Origin: an uncultured Oscillospiraceae bacterium
GTDB taxonomy: Bacteria; Bacillota; Clostridia; Oscillospirales; Oscillospiraceae
Direction of reading: 5' to 3'
Length of the DNA stretch: 18,849 nt
Assembly (NCBI GenBank): GCA_905234575.1
Contig: CAJOIG010000014.1
Location: 1-18,849 of the forward strand
The translations under genes were made by a program, and so were the position numbers. Shown piece by piece: positions 1 through 7,470 of the stretch. The stretch's first letter is position 1, and each line of letters opens with the position of its first letter. The notes beneath the pieces are model-generated. The model saw only the letters and a program-made list of their open reading frames with translations. It was not told the DNA's origin and did no database searches.

Positions 1-324
1 GACGAGACGGTCTTCTTCAAGCCCCTGACGAAGGACGACCTGACCCGCATCATCGACCTGCTCACCGAAGCCCTCAAGGGCCGCCTCGCGGAGAAGGACT
101 TGGGCCTCCAGTTCACCGACGCGGCCAAGCGCCATATCATCGACGGCGGCTTCGACCCCGTGTACGGCGCGCGGCCCCTCAAGCGCTACCTGCAGGCAAA
201 GGCCGAGACGCTCATCGCGAAAAAGATCCTCGCCGGGGACATCCCTGCCGGGGCGACCCTGGTGGTGGACGAGAAAGACGGCGAGCTCACCTGCGAGGTG
301 CGCAGCCTTACGACACAGGAATAA
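1..324 (+). CDS. clpB: ATP-dependent chaperone ClpB, C-terminal end only
   Basis: This is the 3' end of a gene that begins before the window; 107 codons and the stop are present and the frame is open from base 1. ClpB is a cytoplasmic hexameric AAA+ disaggregase that threads aggregated proteins through its pore together with DnaK. What is visible is the end of the second ATPase module and the small C-terminal domain: the VFFKPLTKDDLTRII stretch, then FDPVYGARPLKR, which carries the sensor-2 arginine (GAR) typical of ClpB/ClpC D2 modules, then a short beta-rich tail ending SLTTQE. ClpC or ClpE share this region, but the tail length and lack of further extension favour ClpB. The next gene starts 15 bases later with its own ribosome binding site, so the two may be cotranscribed. 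Promoter and heat-shock control elements lie outside the window. Confidence 0.88.
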   Translation, partial: DETVFFKPLTKDDLTRIIDLLTEALKGRLAEKDLGLQFTDAAKRHIIDGGFDPVYGARPLKRYLQAKAETLIAKKILAGDIPAGATLVVDEKDGELTCEVRSLTTQE

Positions 325-339
325 AACGGAGGTTCATCC

Positions 340-861
340 ATGAAAAAACTGCTCGTGGTCATCGACATGCAGAACGACTTCATCGACGGCGCCCTGGGGA
401 CGCCGGAGGCCCAGGCCATCGTGGGGGCGGCGGCGGCAAAGATCCGCTCCTATCCCCCGGCGGCGGTCCTCGCCACCATGGACACCCACGGCCCCGATTA
501 CCTCTCCACCCAGGAGGGGCGGCTGCTCCCGGTGGAGCACTGCATCAAGGACACGGAGGGCTGGAGGCTCCGGCCGGAGCTCGCGGCGCTCATTCCCGAC
601 GCCGCCGTGTTCGAAAAGCCCACCTTCGGCAGCACGGCGCTGGCCGAGGCGGTCCGGGCCATGGGGGACGTGGAGGAGATCGAGCTCATCGGCCTCTGCA
701 CGGACATCTGCGTCGTGTCGAACGCCCTGCTGCTGAAGGCGTATCTGCCGGAGGTAAAGATCGCCGTGGACGCCGCCTGCTGCGCCGGAGTCACGCCGGA
801 GAAGCATCTGGCCGCCCTCGAGACCATGCGCTCCTGCCAGATCGAGGTTCGGAACGCCTGA
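340..861 (+). CDS. Isochorismatase/nicotinamidase-family cysteine hydrolase
   Basis: This 173-residue cytoplasmic hydrolase has the alpha/beta isochorismatase fold. The catalytic triad of nicotinamidase-type members can be placed: Asp9 in VVIDMQNDF, Lys93 in FEKPTFGS and Cys124 in CTDICVVSNALLLKA. A metal-site pattern is also present, with Asp48 and His50 in ATMDTHGPDY and His67 in PVEHC. This favours a nicotinamidase-like amidase (nicotinamide to nicotinate in NAD salvage) over a true isochorismatase, but substrates in this family cannot be read from sequence alone. The start is the ATG at 340, preceded by ACGGAGG about seven bases upstream. Length is normal for small bacterial members (about 170-200 residues). 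It follows clpB by 15 bases and ends 15 bases before a strong hairpin, so it is the last gene of that transcript. Confidence 0.85.
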   Translation: MKKLLVVIDMQNDFIDGALGTPEAQAIVGAAAAKIRSYPPAAVLATMDTHGPDYLSTQEGRLLPVEHCIKDTEGWRLRPELAALIPDAAVFEKPTFGSTALAEAVRAMGDVEEIELIGLCTDICVVSNALLLKAYLPEVKIAVDAACCAGVTPEKHLAALETMRSCQIEVRNA

Positions 862-876
862 GCCGCAAAACCCTAT

Positions 877-930
877 AGAATCAACGCAGCCCCGGTCCAT
901 TTGGATCGGGGCTGCGTTGATTCTTTCTTC
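877..930. terminator. Strong hairpin terminator between convergent transcripts
   Basis: The arms at 877-898 and 903-924 form a 22-bp stem with one G-U pair and a four-base ATTT loop. On the + strand it is followed by TTCTTC, so it should end the clpB/hydrolase transcript. It also lies directly behind the last gene of the leftward ATP synthase operon (stop at 930-932), so it probably serves both directions. The U-tract on the - strand is poor. Confidence 0.88.
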
Positions 931-1220
931 TACCAGGCTTCCTCCGTCACCCGGTCGGTGAGGACGGTGACGACGTTGTCCCGCACGGAGGCGAAGCCCC
1001 CGCCGATCGAAAGGCGCAGCACGTCCTTCCCGCCCAGGGAGGCGCGGACCGGTCCGTCCGCGAGGGCCAGCGCCGCCGGGGCGTGGTCCCGCTGGATGCC
1101 GAGGAAGCCGCCGCCCTGGCCGTCCGCGCCGTCCCGCAGGAGGAGGACCACGCTGTCACACCCGGTCTCGGCGGCGGCGCCGTTCGGCGTCAGCACCAGC
1201 AAGGTCATGGGTCCGTCCAC
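930..1220 (-). CDS. atpC: ATP synthase epsilon subunit, N-terminal domain only
   Basis: Epsilon sits on the rotor foot of F1 beside gamma and the c-ring. The product is only about 96 residues, against about 130-140 in most bacteria. The whole N-terminal beta-sandwich is visible, from MTLLVLTPNG through GGFLGIQRDHAP to the closing GGFASVRDNVVTVLTDR. The chain then stops after VTEEAW, where the two C-terminal helices would start. The stop at 930-932 is followed almost at once by the terminator, so no helical domain is encoded downstream. A GTG at 1229 overlaps the atpD stop, but the AAGGAG motif touches it; the GTG at 1220 has a normal 8-base spacing and is chosen. It is the last gene of the operon and probably translationally coupled to atpD. 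The missing domain is the one that inhibits ATP hydrolysis in several bacteria. Confidence 0.85.
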   Translation of the reverse strand: MDGPMTLLVLTPNGAAAETGCDSVVLLLRDGADGQGGGFLGIQRDHAPAALALADGPVRASLGGKDVLRLSIGGGFASVRDNVVTVLTDRVTEEAW

Positions 1221-1225
1221 GGCGC

Positions 1226-2617
1226 TCACTCCTTTTTGGCGTACACGTCGTCGATGGTGCCCGCCATGAGGAACGCCTGCTCGGGGATGTCGTCGCAGTC
1301 GCCGCCGAGGATGGCCTCGAAGCCGCGGATCGTCTCCTGGAGGGGCACGAAGGCGCCGGCCATGCCGGTGAAGCTCTCGGCCACGTGGAAGGGCTGGCTC
1401 ATGAAGCGCTGGACCCGGCGGGCCCGGCGGACGGTCAACCGGTCCTCCGCGGAGAGCTCCTCCATGCCGAGGATCGCGATGATGTCCTGCAGCTCGTTGT
1501 ACCGCTGCAGCACCCGCTGGACCTCCCGGGCGGCCTGGTAATGCCGCTTGCCGACCACGTCCGGGATGAGCATCCGGCTGCTGGATTCGAGCGGGGCCAC
1601 GGCGGGATAGATGCCGAGCTCCACGATCTGCCGGGAGAGGACCGTCGTCGCGTCCAGGTGGGAGAACGCCGTCGCGGGGGCGGGGTCCGTCAGGTCGTCC
1701 GCCGGGACGTAGATCGCCTGGACGGAGGTGATGGCGCCGTTTTTCGTGGAGACGATGCGCTCCTGCAGCATGCCCATCTCGGAGGCCAGGGTGGGCTGAT
1801 AGCCCACGGCGGAGGGCATGCGGCCCAAAAGCGCCGAGACCTCGGAGCCCGCCTGGGTGAAGCGGAAGACGTTGTCGATGAACAGGAGCACGTCCTTGTG
1901 GGCGGTCTCCCGGAAATACTCCGCGATGGTGAGGCCGGCGAGAGGAACGCGCAGACGCGCGCCGGCGGTCTCGTTCATCTGGCCGAAGACCAGCGCCGTC
2001 TTGCCGAGGACACCGGAGTCCTTCATCTCGTTCCAGAGGTCGTTGCCCTCGCGGGAGCGCTCCCCGACGCCCGCGAAGACGGAGTAGCCGTCATGCTCGT
2101 GGGCGATGTTGCGGATGAGCTCCATGATGAGGACGGTCTTGCCGACGCCCGCGCCGCCGAACAGGCCGATCTTGCCGCCGCGGGCATAGGGGGTCATGAG
2201 ATCGATGACCTTGATTCCGGTCTCCAAAATCTCGTTCGCGGGGACGATGTCGGTAAAATCCGGGGCCTTATGGTGGATGGGCCAGCGCTCGGGGGCCTCG
2301 ATGGGGCCCGCCCGGTCGATGGGGTCGCCGGTGACGTTGATCATCCGCCCGAGCATGTGCTCGCTCGCGGGCACGGAAATGGGCGCGCCGGTGTCCACCG
2401 CCTGCATCCCGCGGGACATGCCGTCCGTCGGGCGCATGGAGATGCAGCGGACCGCGCCGGAGCCGAGCTGCTGGAGGCACTCCAGCACATGCACGTCACC
2501 GCGGATGGTGACCTCCACCGCGTGGAAAATGTCCGGCACATCGCTGTGATCCGGGAACTGAATGTCCACCACCGGGCCGCTGATGCGGGTGATGGTGCCG
2601 ATGTTGCCAGAAGCCAT
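1226..2617 (-). CDS. atpD: ATP synthase subunit beta
   Basis: This is the catalytic beta subunit of F1: 463 residues, normal for the family. The P-loop GGAGVGKT is at about 154-161, the catalytic-base motif GERSREG puts the glutamate at about 186, and LLFIDNVFRFTQAGSEVS is the Walker B region. The DELSEED lever motif is slightly altered to EELSAED. The ATG at 2617 is preferred over an in-frame TTG two codons upstream because AAGGAG at 2625-2630 is seven bases from the ATG. The gene begins two bases after the atpG stop and its own stop overlaps a possible GTG of atpC, so translation of the three is probably coupled. It works in the cytoplasm as part of the alpha3beta3 ring. Confidence 0.97.
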   Translation of the reverse strand: MASGNIGTITRISGPVVDIQFPDHSDVPDIFHAVEVTIRGDVHVLECLQQLGSGAVRCISMRPTDGMSRGMQAVDTGAPISVPASEHMLGRMINVTGDPIDRAGPIEAPERWPIHHKAPDFTDIVPANEILETGIKVIDLMTPYARGGKIGLFGGAGVGKTVLIMELIRNIAHEHDGYSVFAGVGERSREGNDLWNEMKDSGVLGKTALVFGQMNETAGARLRVPLAGLTIAEYFRETAHKDVLLFIDNVFRFTQAGSEVSALLGRMPSAVGYQPTLASEMGMLQERIVSTKNGAITSVQAIYVPADDLTDPAPATAFSHLDATTVLSRQIVELGIYPAVAPLESSSRMLIPDVVGKRHYQAAREVQRVLQRYNELQDIIAILGMEELSAEDRLTVRRARRVQRFMSQPFHVAESFTGMAGAFVPLQETIRGFEAILGGDCDDIPEQAFLMAGTIDDVYAKKE

Positions 2618-2619
2618 AG

Positions 2620-3447
2620 TCAAACTCCTTGCTGAAAGCTGCCGGAGGCCGTTTCGATGACGCTTGCCGTGACGTCGGCCTGGCGGCGGCGGTTGATGGT
2701 GATTTGCAGGTCCGCGGCGGCGGCCTCGGCGTTGTCGCAGGCCGAGCGCATGGCCATCATCGTGGCGGCCTGGGCGCCGGCGGCGTTCTCGAGAGCCAGG
2801 TCATACAGCGCCGCGTCAAAGCAGCGCTCCGCCACCTGGACGGCGATGGACGCCCGATCCGGGAGGAACAGGGGCTCGTCGCCGTCGGCGCCGTCCGCGC
2901 GCTCCTCGGGCAGGAGCTGCCGCCGGACGGGGGTCTGGGTCAGCATGTTCCGAAAATGCTGGTAGAGCACATGGACATGCTCCGCCTCCCCGTCCCGATA
3001 GAGCGCCCGAACGCGCTCCGCCGCGGGAAGGATCTCCTCGTACCGGGGCACGTCCGAGACCTCGAACTCCTCGAAGGCGACGCCCCGCTCCCGCAGAAAC
3101 TGCGCGGCCTTTTTGCCGCAGACGAGGAGGATGGGGTCCGCGGCCTCCGCGAGCTCCGCCTCCAGGAAGCGGTTCAGCTCCGCGTTGAAGCCGCCGCAGA
3201 GGCCCCGGTTGCCGGACAGGACAAGGAAGCAGTCCCGGGTGGGGAGCTCCTTCGACGTACGCGGGATGCCCGCGCCGCCGAGAAGCCGCAGCATCTTCCG
3301 GCAGCCCTCGGCGTAGGGGCCGAAGTCCTCCCGCACGCGGCCGAGCTTCGCGTACTTCGCCGTGGCGGCGGTACGCATGGCCCCGGCCAGCTGGCCGGTG
3401 GACTGAATGCTCCGCAGCCGCTTGCGGAGCTCCTGCAGGCTCGCCAT
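2620..3447 (-). CDS. atpG: ATP synthase subunit gamma
   Basis: This is the central shaft of F1, 275 residues, close to the usual 280-295. The N-terminal coiled-coil helix starts MASLQELRKRLRSIQSTGQ and runs through AMRTAATAKYAKL. The Rossmann-like middle contains CFLVLSGNRGLCGGFN, diagnostic for gamma. The C-terminal helix contains MMAMRSACDNAEAAAADL and NRRRQADVTASVIE. The start ATG at 3447 has GGAGG nine bases upstream and lies one base after the stop of the alpha-containing fusion gene. It transmits rotation of the c-ring to the catalytic sites. Confidence 0.96.
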   Translation of the reverse strand: MASLQELRKRLRSIQSTGQLAGAMRTAATAKYAKLGRVREDFGPYAEGCRKMLRLLGGAGIPRTSKELPTRDCFLVLSGNRGLCGGFNAELNRFLEAELAEAADPILLVCGKKAAQFLRERGVAFEEFEVSDVPRYEEILPAAERVRALYRDGEAEHVHVLYQHFRNMLTQTPVRRQLLPEERADGADGDEPLFLPDRASIAVQVAERCFDAALYDLALENAAGAQAATMMAMRSACDNAEAAAADLQITINRRRQADVTASVIETASGSFQQGV

Positions 3448-3448
3448 G

Positions 3449-5644
3449 TCAGAACGCCTCCGTGAACCGGGCCAGGGCCGCGTTCACCGCGGCGGCGGTT
3501 TCGTCGTCGAGCTTCCTGCCCGTCGCCATGCGGGCGGCGAGCTCCGGCTCCTCCGCCGGGAACCAGGAGAACAGCCGCGCGCCGAAGCTCTCCATCTCGG
3601 ACGGGTCGATGCCGTCCGTATAGCCGCCCGCCACGGCGAAGATGAGCAGCGCCTGCTTCCAGTCCTCCAGCGGGGAATAGCGGTCCTGCCGCAGCGCCGC
3701 CATCATGCGCTCGCCGGCGGCGAGGACCTTTTTCGTCGCGTCGTCGAGGTCGGAGCCGAACTGGGTGAAGGCCGCGAGCTCGCGGTACTGGGCGAGGCTC
3801 GTGCGGAGCCGGGACGCCACCTGCTTCATGAGCCCGGTCTGGGCTGAGCCGCCGACGCGGGACACGGACAGGCCGACGTTCACCGCCGGGCGCTGGCCCT
3901 CGTTGAAGAGGTCCGTCTCGAGGAAGATCTGGCCGTCCGTGATGGAAATGACGTTCGTGGGGATGTAGGCCGAGATGTCGCCGGCCTGGGTCTCGATGAT
4001 GGGCAGCGCCGTGACGCTGCCGCCGCCCGCCTCGGGAGAGAGCCGGGCCGCCCGCTCGAGAAGACGGGAGTGGAGGTAAAAGATGTCGCCGGGGTAGGCC
4101 TCGCGCCCGGAGGGGCGGTGCAGCAGCAGGGACAGCTCGCGGTAGGCGACGGCGTGCTTCGAGAGATCGTCGTACACGATGAGGACGTCCCGCCCCTGGT
4201 ACATGAAGTACTCGCTCATGGCCGCGCCGGCAAAGGGCGCGATGTACTGCAGAGACGCGGAATCCGAGGCCGTGGCGCTGACGATGGTGGTGTACTCCAT
4301 GGCGCCGTTCTGTTCGAGCTTCGCCGCGATCTCCGCGACGGTAGAGCGCTTCTGCCCGATGGCGACGTAGATGCAGACGACGTCCTTGCCGCGCTGGTTC
4401 AGGATGGCGTCGATGGCAATGGCGGTCTTGCCCGTCTGCCGGTCGCCGATGATGAGCTCGCGCTGGCCGCGCCCGATGGGGACGAGGGCGTCGATGGCCT
4501 TGATGCCGGTGTGCAGGGGCACAGACACGCTCAGCCGGTCGGGGATCGCCGGGGCGTTATACTCGATGGGCCGGGTCTCCTGCGTCCAGATGCGGCCCTT
4601 GCCGTCGATGGGACGGCCCAGGGCGTCCACCACGCGGCCGAGCATGGCCTCGCCCACGGGCACGCTCGCCATGATGTTCAGCCGGCGGACGCGGCTGTAG
4701 CTCTCCACATGGTCGTACTGGCCGAAAATGATGCAGCCGACGCGGTCCGGATGGATGTCCATGACCATGCCGCGCTGGCCGTCCACGAACTCCACGAGCT
4801 CGCCGTACATGATGTCCGCCACGCCGTCGAGCCAGCAGATGCCGTCCGAGGTGCTGATGACGCGGCCGACCTGGAAGACGTCGATGCCGAGCTCCATGTT
4901 TTCCGCGGCCTTCATCAGACCCGCGGCCATGGACTCGCCGTCCGTCTCCGTGACGGGGCGGTCCTTGAGGGCGTTGCCCATGCGGTAGAGCTTGTTCGCG
5001 AGGGAGTAGTCATAGATCGTGTCGCCGATGCGGAGCTGCAGGCCGGCGATGAGCTCGGGATTCTCCCGGACCCAGAAGCTGACCTCGCCGCCGGTGGGAC
5101 GGACGAGCTCCTCCGCGCGGGCGCGGACCTTCTCGACCTGGGCCGGGGCCATGGGGTCGGCGGAGGTGAGGGTCACATACAGCCTTCCGCTGCGGGTGAG
5201 GTAGGCGATGTCGCCGGGGGTGAGGTGGAGGATGCGGAGGATGTGCTCCACGGCGTCCGCCTTCTGCTCCCGGACACGGCGGAGGTATTCCTCCGTCGTC
5301 ATGTAGGCCGTCATGCGCTCCAGGATGCGCTCCACGAGGACGTTCCGGGTCTCGAGGAGCATCTCCCGGCGCAGATCGGCGCCGCTTCTCGCGAGCAGGG
5401 CGTCCTGCTGGCGCAGCGAATCCTCTCCGTCCTGCCGGGCTTCGGCCAGCTCCGCCGCCATGGGGGAGCCCGGCTCCGTCACCGGGGGCAGCGGCGGGAG
5501 GTCCAGGGGGGCCTCCGCCTCGGTCAGCTCCGCGTCGATGCGCTCCCGGCGGGTCCGGAACATCTTCGCGACGGGCTTGCGCCCCACGAGCCAAAGGATC
5601 GCGACAAGGATCGCGATATTGATGATCACATATACAAAGTGCAT
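3449..5644 (-). CDS. atpA: b'-delta-alpha fusion subunit of ATP synthase
   Basis: One uninterrupted frame of 731 residues joins parts normally made as separate F-ATPase subunits. Residues 4-20 (VYVIINIAILVAILWLV) are one membrane span like a b subunit, and about 21-140 is a charged helical stalk. Residues about 152-226 match the C-terminal beta domain of delta: RLYVTLTSADP, then ENPELIAGLQLRIGDTIYDY. Residues about 239-731 are a complete alpha subunit with the P-loop GDRQTGKT at 400-407, and further on YDDLSKHAVAYRELSLLL and GREAYPGDIFYLHSRLLERA. The ATG at 5644 is chosen because AGGA precedes it and it follows the atpF stop by 13 bases; the frame stays open upstream inside atpF, but that is antibiotic-like composition, not protein. 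No separate atpH exists in the operon. Mycobacteria have a b-delta fusion in the same operon position; the added alpha is the unusual part. The six-helix N-terminal domain of delta appears to be missing. Confidence 0.93.
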   Translation of the reverse strand: MHFVYVIINIAILVAILWLVGRKPVAKMFRTRRERIDAELTEAEAPLDLPPLPPVTEPGSPMAAELAEARQDGEDSLRQQDALLARSGADLRREMLLETRNVLVERILERMTAYMTTEEYLRRVREQKADAVEHILRILHLTPGDIAYLTRSGRLYVTLTSADPMAPAQVEKVRARAEELVRPTGGEVSFWVRENPELIAGLQLRIGDTIYDYSLANKLYRMGNALKDRPVTETDGESMAAGLMKAAENMELGIDVFQVGRVISTSDGICWLDGVADIMYGELVEFVDGQRGMVMDIHPDRVGCIIFGQYDHVESYSRVRRLNIMASVPVGEAMLGRVVDALGRPIDGKGRIWTQETRPIEYNAPAIPDRLSVSVPLHTGIKAIDALVPIGRGQRELIIGDRQTGKTAIAIDAILNQRGKDVVCIYVAIGQKRSTVAEIAAKLEQNGAMEYTTIVSATASDSASLQYIAPFAGAAMSEYFMYQGRDVLIVYDDLSKHAVAYRELSLLLHRPSGREAYPGDIFYLHSRLLERAARLSPEAGGGSVTALPIIETQAGDISAYIPTNVISITDGQIFLETDLFNEGQRPAVNVGLSVSRVGGSAQTGLMKQVASRLRTSLAQYRELAAFTQFGSDLDDATKKVLAAGERMMAALRQDRYSPLEDWKQALLIFAVAGGYTDGIDPSEMESFGARLFSWFPAEEPELAARMATGRKLDDETAAAVNAALARFTEAF

Positions 5645-5657
5645 AGCGTTTCCTATC

Positions 5658-6164
5658 TCATTCGGAGGCCAGGGGCGCCCGGGGCGCGGCGACCTCGTCG
5701 ATCGGGGCCTCGTCGCCCTCGTCGCCCAGGGACCGCAGGCGGTCCGCAAAGGACCGGGCCATGGTCTCCACCCGGGGGTCCAGCGCGGCGAGGATGGCGG
5801 CGGATTCCGCGTCGAGCTCTGCCCGCAGGGCGGCGAGGCTCGCGGCGTTCTGCGCCTTCTTCTCCGTCTGGCGGGCCGCGTTTTCCCGGCGGACCTCCTC
5901 CAGGGCGGCGTTGGCCTCCGTCATCGCGCGCTTTTCCGCGGCGACGCGGTCCTCCTCCCGCTGCCGAAGCTCCTCCTCCCGGGCCGACAGAGCGTCGGCC
6001 TTGGCCTGCTTCGCGCCGTCGATCTTCTCCCGGCGCTTGTCCATGAAGGACAGCAGCGGCCGGAAGAGCAGCCGGTCGAGAATCAGCGCGAGGGCGATGA
6101 AGCAGAGGATGGTCCAGAGCAGGATCGAAACCTGTATGGTTATGCCATAGAACTGTATAACCAT
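5658..6164 (-). CDS. atpF: ATP synthase subunit b
   Basis: This peripheral-stalk subunit of 168 residues is normal for b. It has one N-terminal membrane span (about residues 11-30, ILLWTILCFIALALILDRLL) followed by LLFRPLLSFMDKRREKI and a long, highly charged, alanine-rich helix expected to form a coiled coil. The ATG at 6164 has GGGAG seven bases upstream and follows the atpE stop by 13 bases. The next gene begins with a second b-like anchor, so the two probably form a b/b' heterodimer. The C-terminal tail after about residue 145 is acidic and proline-containing and looks unstructured. Confidence 0.93.
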   Translation of the reverse strand: MVIQFYGITIQVSILLWTILCFIALALILDRLLFRPLLSFMDKRREKIDGAKQAKADALSAREEELRQREEDRVAAEKRAMTEANAALEEVRRENAARQTEKKAQNAASLAALRAELDAESAAILAALDPRVETMARSFADRLRSLGDEGDEAPIDEVAAPRAPLASE

Positions 6165-6177
6165 GGTTTTTCTCCCG

Positions 6178-6408
6178 TCAGATCTTGGCCACCAGCATGA
6201 AGGCGATCAGAAGTCCGTAAATGGTCAGCGCCTCCATCAGCGCCATGGCGATGATGAGGGTGGAACGGATGTTGCCGGCGGCCTCGGGCTGGCGGGCGAT
6301 GCTCTCCATGGCGGCGGCGGCGGTCTTGCCCTGGCCGAGCGCCGGGCCCAGCGTGGAAACGGCGATGGCGAACGCGGCGGCGATGGCGATGATGGCGGAA
6401 TCAGACAT
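6178..6408 (-). CDS. atpE: ATP synthase subunit c (rotor ring)
   Basis: This 76-residue hairpin of two membrane helices assembles into the c-ring. The polar loop is the canonical ARQPEA motif (about 38-43). The ion-carrying carboxylate is Glu59 in AMALMEALTIYG. Aligned by eye with sodium-binding c subunits, Gln26 and Tyr64 match sodium-ligand positions, but the residue after the glutamate is Ala60 rather than the Ser/Thr found in sodium enzymes, so proton coupling is more likely. Helix 1 has alanines where many c subunits have glycines. The start ATG at 6408 has AGGAG about ten bases upstream. Confidence 0.95.
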   Translation of the reverse strand: MSDSAIIAIAAAFAIAVSTLGPALGQGKTAAAAMESIARQPEAAGNIRSTLIIAMALMEALTIYGLLIAFMLVAKI

Positions 6409-6452
6409 GGCAGTATTCTCCTGTTTTCAATGATTTTTCCGGTAGGTTGGGT

Positions 6453-7136
6453 TTATTCTTCCTCGGTCTCCACGGCCTCGTCCAGGTAGATCGTGGTCAG
6501 CATGGTGAACACCACGGCCTGGATGAAGCAGAAGAGGAGGGACAGCACCATCATGATGAGGGGCGCGCCGATGGGCAGGATCTCATAGAGCTGCTCCGTG
6601 ACGCTCTCCTCGCCGAAGATGTTGCCGAACAGACGAAGGGCAAGGGACGCGGGCTTGATGAACTCATCGAGGATGAGCAGCGGCGGCAGGATGATGACCG
6701 GGCTCCAGAAGCGCTTCAGAAAGCCCTTCACGCCCTTGGCCCGCAGGCTCGCGACCAGCAGGAACACGAAGGTCATGAGGCCGAGGCCCGCCGTCACGGA
6801 CAGGGACGAGGTCGGCGCCTTGGCGTATTTCGTCAGACCCACGCCGGGGAAGAGCCCGGAGTAGTTCGCGAAAATGATGAAGATGAACAGCGACCCCAGG
6901 AAGTAGAAGTACTTCCGGGCCTTCTTCTTGCCGATGATGCCGGAGAGGAAGTCGTCCAGATACTCCACGCCGTACTCGATGACGTTCTGGAACTTCCCCG
7001 GACGCTCCCGCAGGTTCCGCGTCACCAGAAGCGACAGGACCGCGACGACGGCCAGGATGATCCACATGACCACCACCTCGCCGGTGACGTCGAGGATTCC
7101 GAACAGGGGGAGGATGACCTCCGAGGGTTCACCCAT
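6453..7136 (-). CDS. atpB: ATP synthase subunit a
   Basis: This is the membrane stator channel of Fo, 227 residues with several hydrophobic spans. The helix carrying the essential arginine is clear: KPASLALRLFGNIFGEE. Upstream is the FANYSGLFPG signature, and the C-terminal region contains a last hydrophobic helix around LIMMVLSLLFCFIQAVVF. It forms the two half-channels at the a/c interface. The start ATG at 7136 has AAAGGAG nine bases upstream and overlaps the end of the preceding small membrane gene by eight bases, so the two are probably translationally coupled. A 44-base gap separates it from atpE. Confidence 0.96.
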   Translation of the reverse strand: MGEPSEVILPLFGILDVTGEVVVMWIILAVVAVLSLLVTRNLRERPGKFQNVIEYGVEYLDDFLSGIIGKKKARKYFYFLGSLFIFIIFANYSGLFPGVGLTKYAKAPTSSLSVTAGLGLMTFVFLLVASLRAKGVKGFLKRFWSPVIILPPLLILDEFIKPASLALRLFGNIFGEESVTEQLYEILPIGAPLIMMVLSLLFCFIQAVVFTMLTTIYLDEAVETEEE

Positions 7137-7464
7137 GATGATCGTCTCCTTTCTCGGAGGAAGATTGCGGCGGCTGCGAAAGAGCGTCGTTCTCCTTCGC
7201 CAGCCGCAGAGAAAACAGCACGGACGGGACCGTCAGGCCGAGGGCCGTACCCACGAGCAGCGGCGTCGAGCCCCAGGGGAGGATGCGGGAAAGAAAAAAC
7301 GCCGCCGCGAGCGCTCCCACATTCAGAAGCTGCCGCACCACGGACAGCGACGCAAGGGACGAGGGCCGCGTTTTCAGCGCGTGCCGGTTGAGGGCATAGT
7401 TCACGGCGGACACCGCCGCTCCGAACAGGAACGCCAGCACACCGCCGATCCAGGGCGCGTCCAC
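7129..7464 (-). CDS. atpI: Small membrane protein at the head of the atp operon, AtpI-like
   Basis: About 111 residues with up to four hydrophobic segments (GGVLAFLFGAAVSAVNYAL, LLNVGALAAAFFLSRIL, PLLVGTALGLTVPSVLFSL) and a polar tail rich in Ser, Asp and His. Size, topology and position match the AtpI/ATP synthase subunit I family, which helps c-ring assembly or ion supply to Fo in other bacteria. The sequence itself is poorly conserved, so position carries much of the call. A GTG at 7470 lies only two bases from the AAGGAGG motif; the GTG at 7464 is eight bases from it and is preferred. It is the first gene of the ATP synthase operon. Confidence 0.75.
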   Translation of the reverse strand: MDAPWIGGVLAFLFGAAVSAVNYALNRHALKTRPSSLASLSVVRQLLNVGALAAAFFLSRILPWGSTPLLVGTALGLTVPSVLFSLRLAKENDALSQPPQSSSEKGDDHHG

Positions 7465-7470
7465 GGGCAC

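Noticed and set aside
5645..5749. Upstream extension of the fusion gene by 35 codons into atpF
   Set aside because: The extra residues are Arg/Pro-rich with no family match, while the ATG at 5644 has a ribosome binding site and gives a clean membrane-anchor N-terminus.
4070..6046. A 658-codon + strand frame opposite the ATP synthase fusion and atpF
   Set aside because: Same compositional mirror effect; it has no recognisable motif and no convincing start, and it crosses two clear genes.
6178..6408. ATP synthase as a definite sodium pump
   Set aside because: The c subunit has Ala instead of Ser/Thr after the key glutamate, so the sodium ligand set is incomplete.
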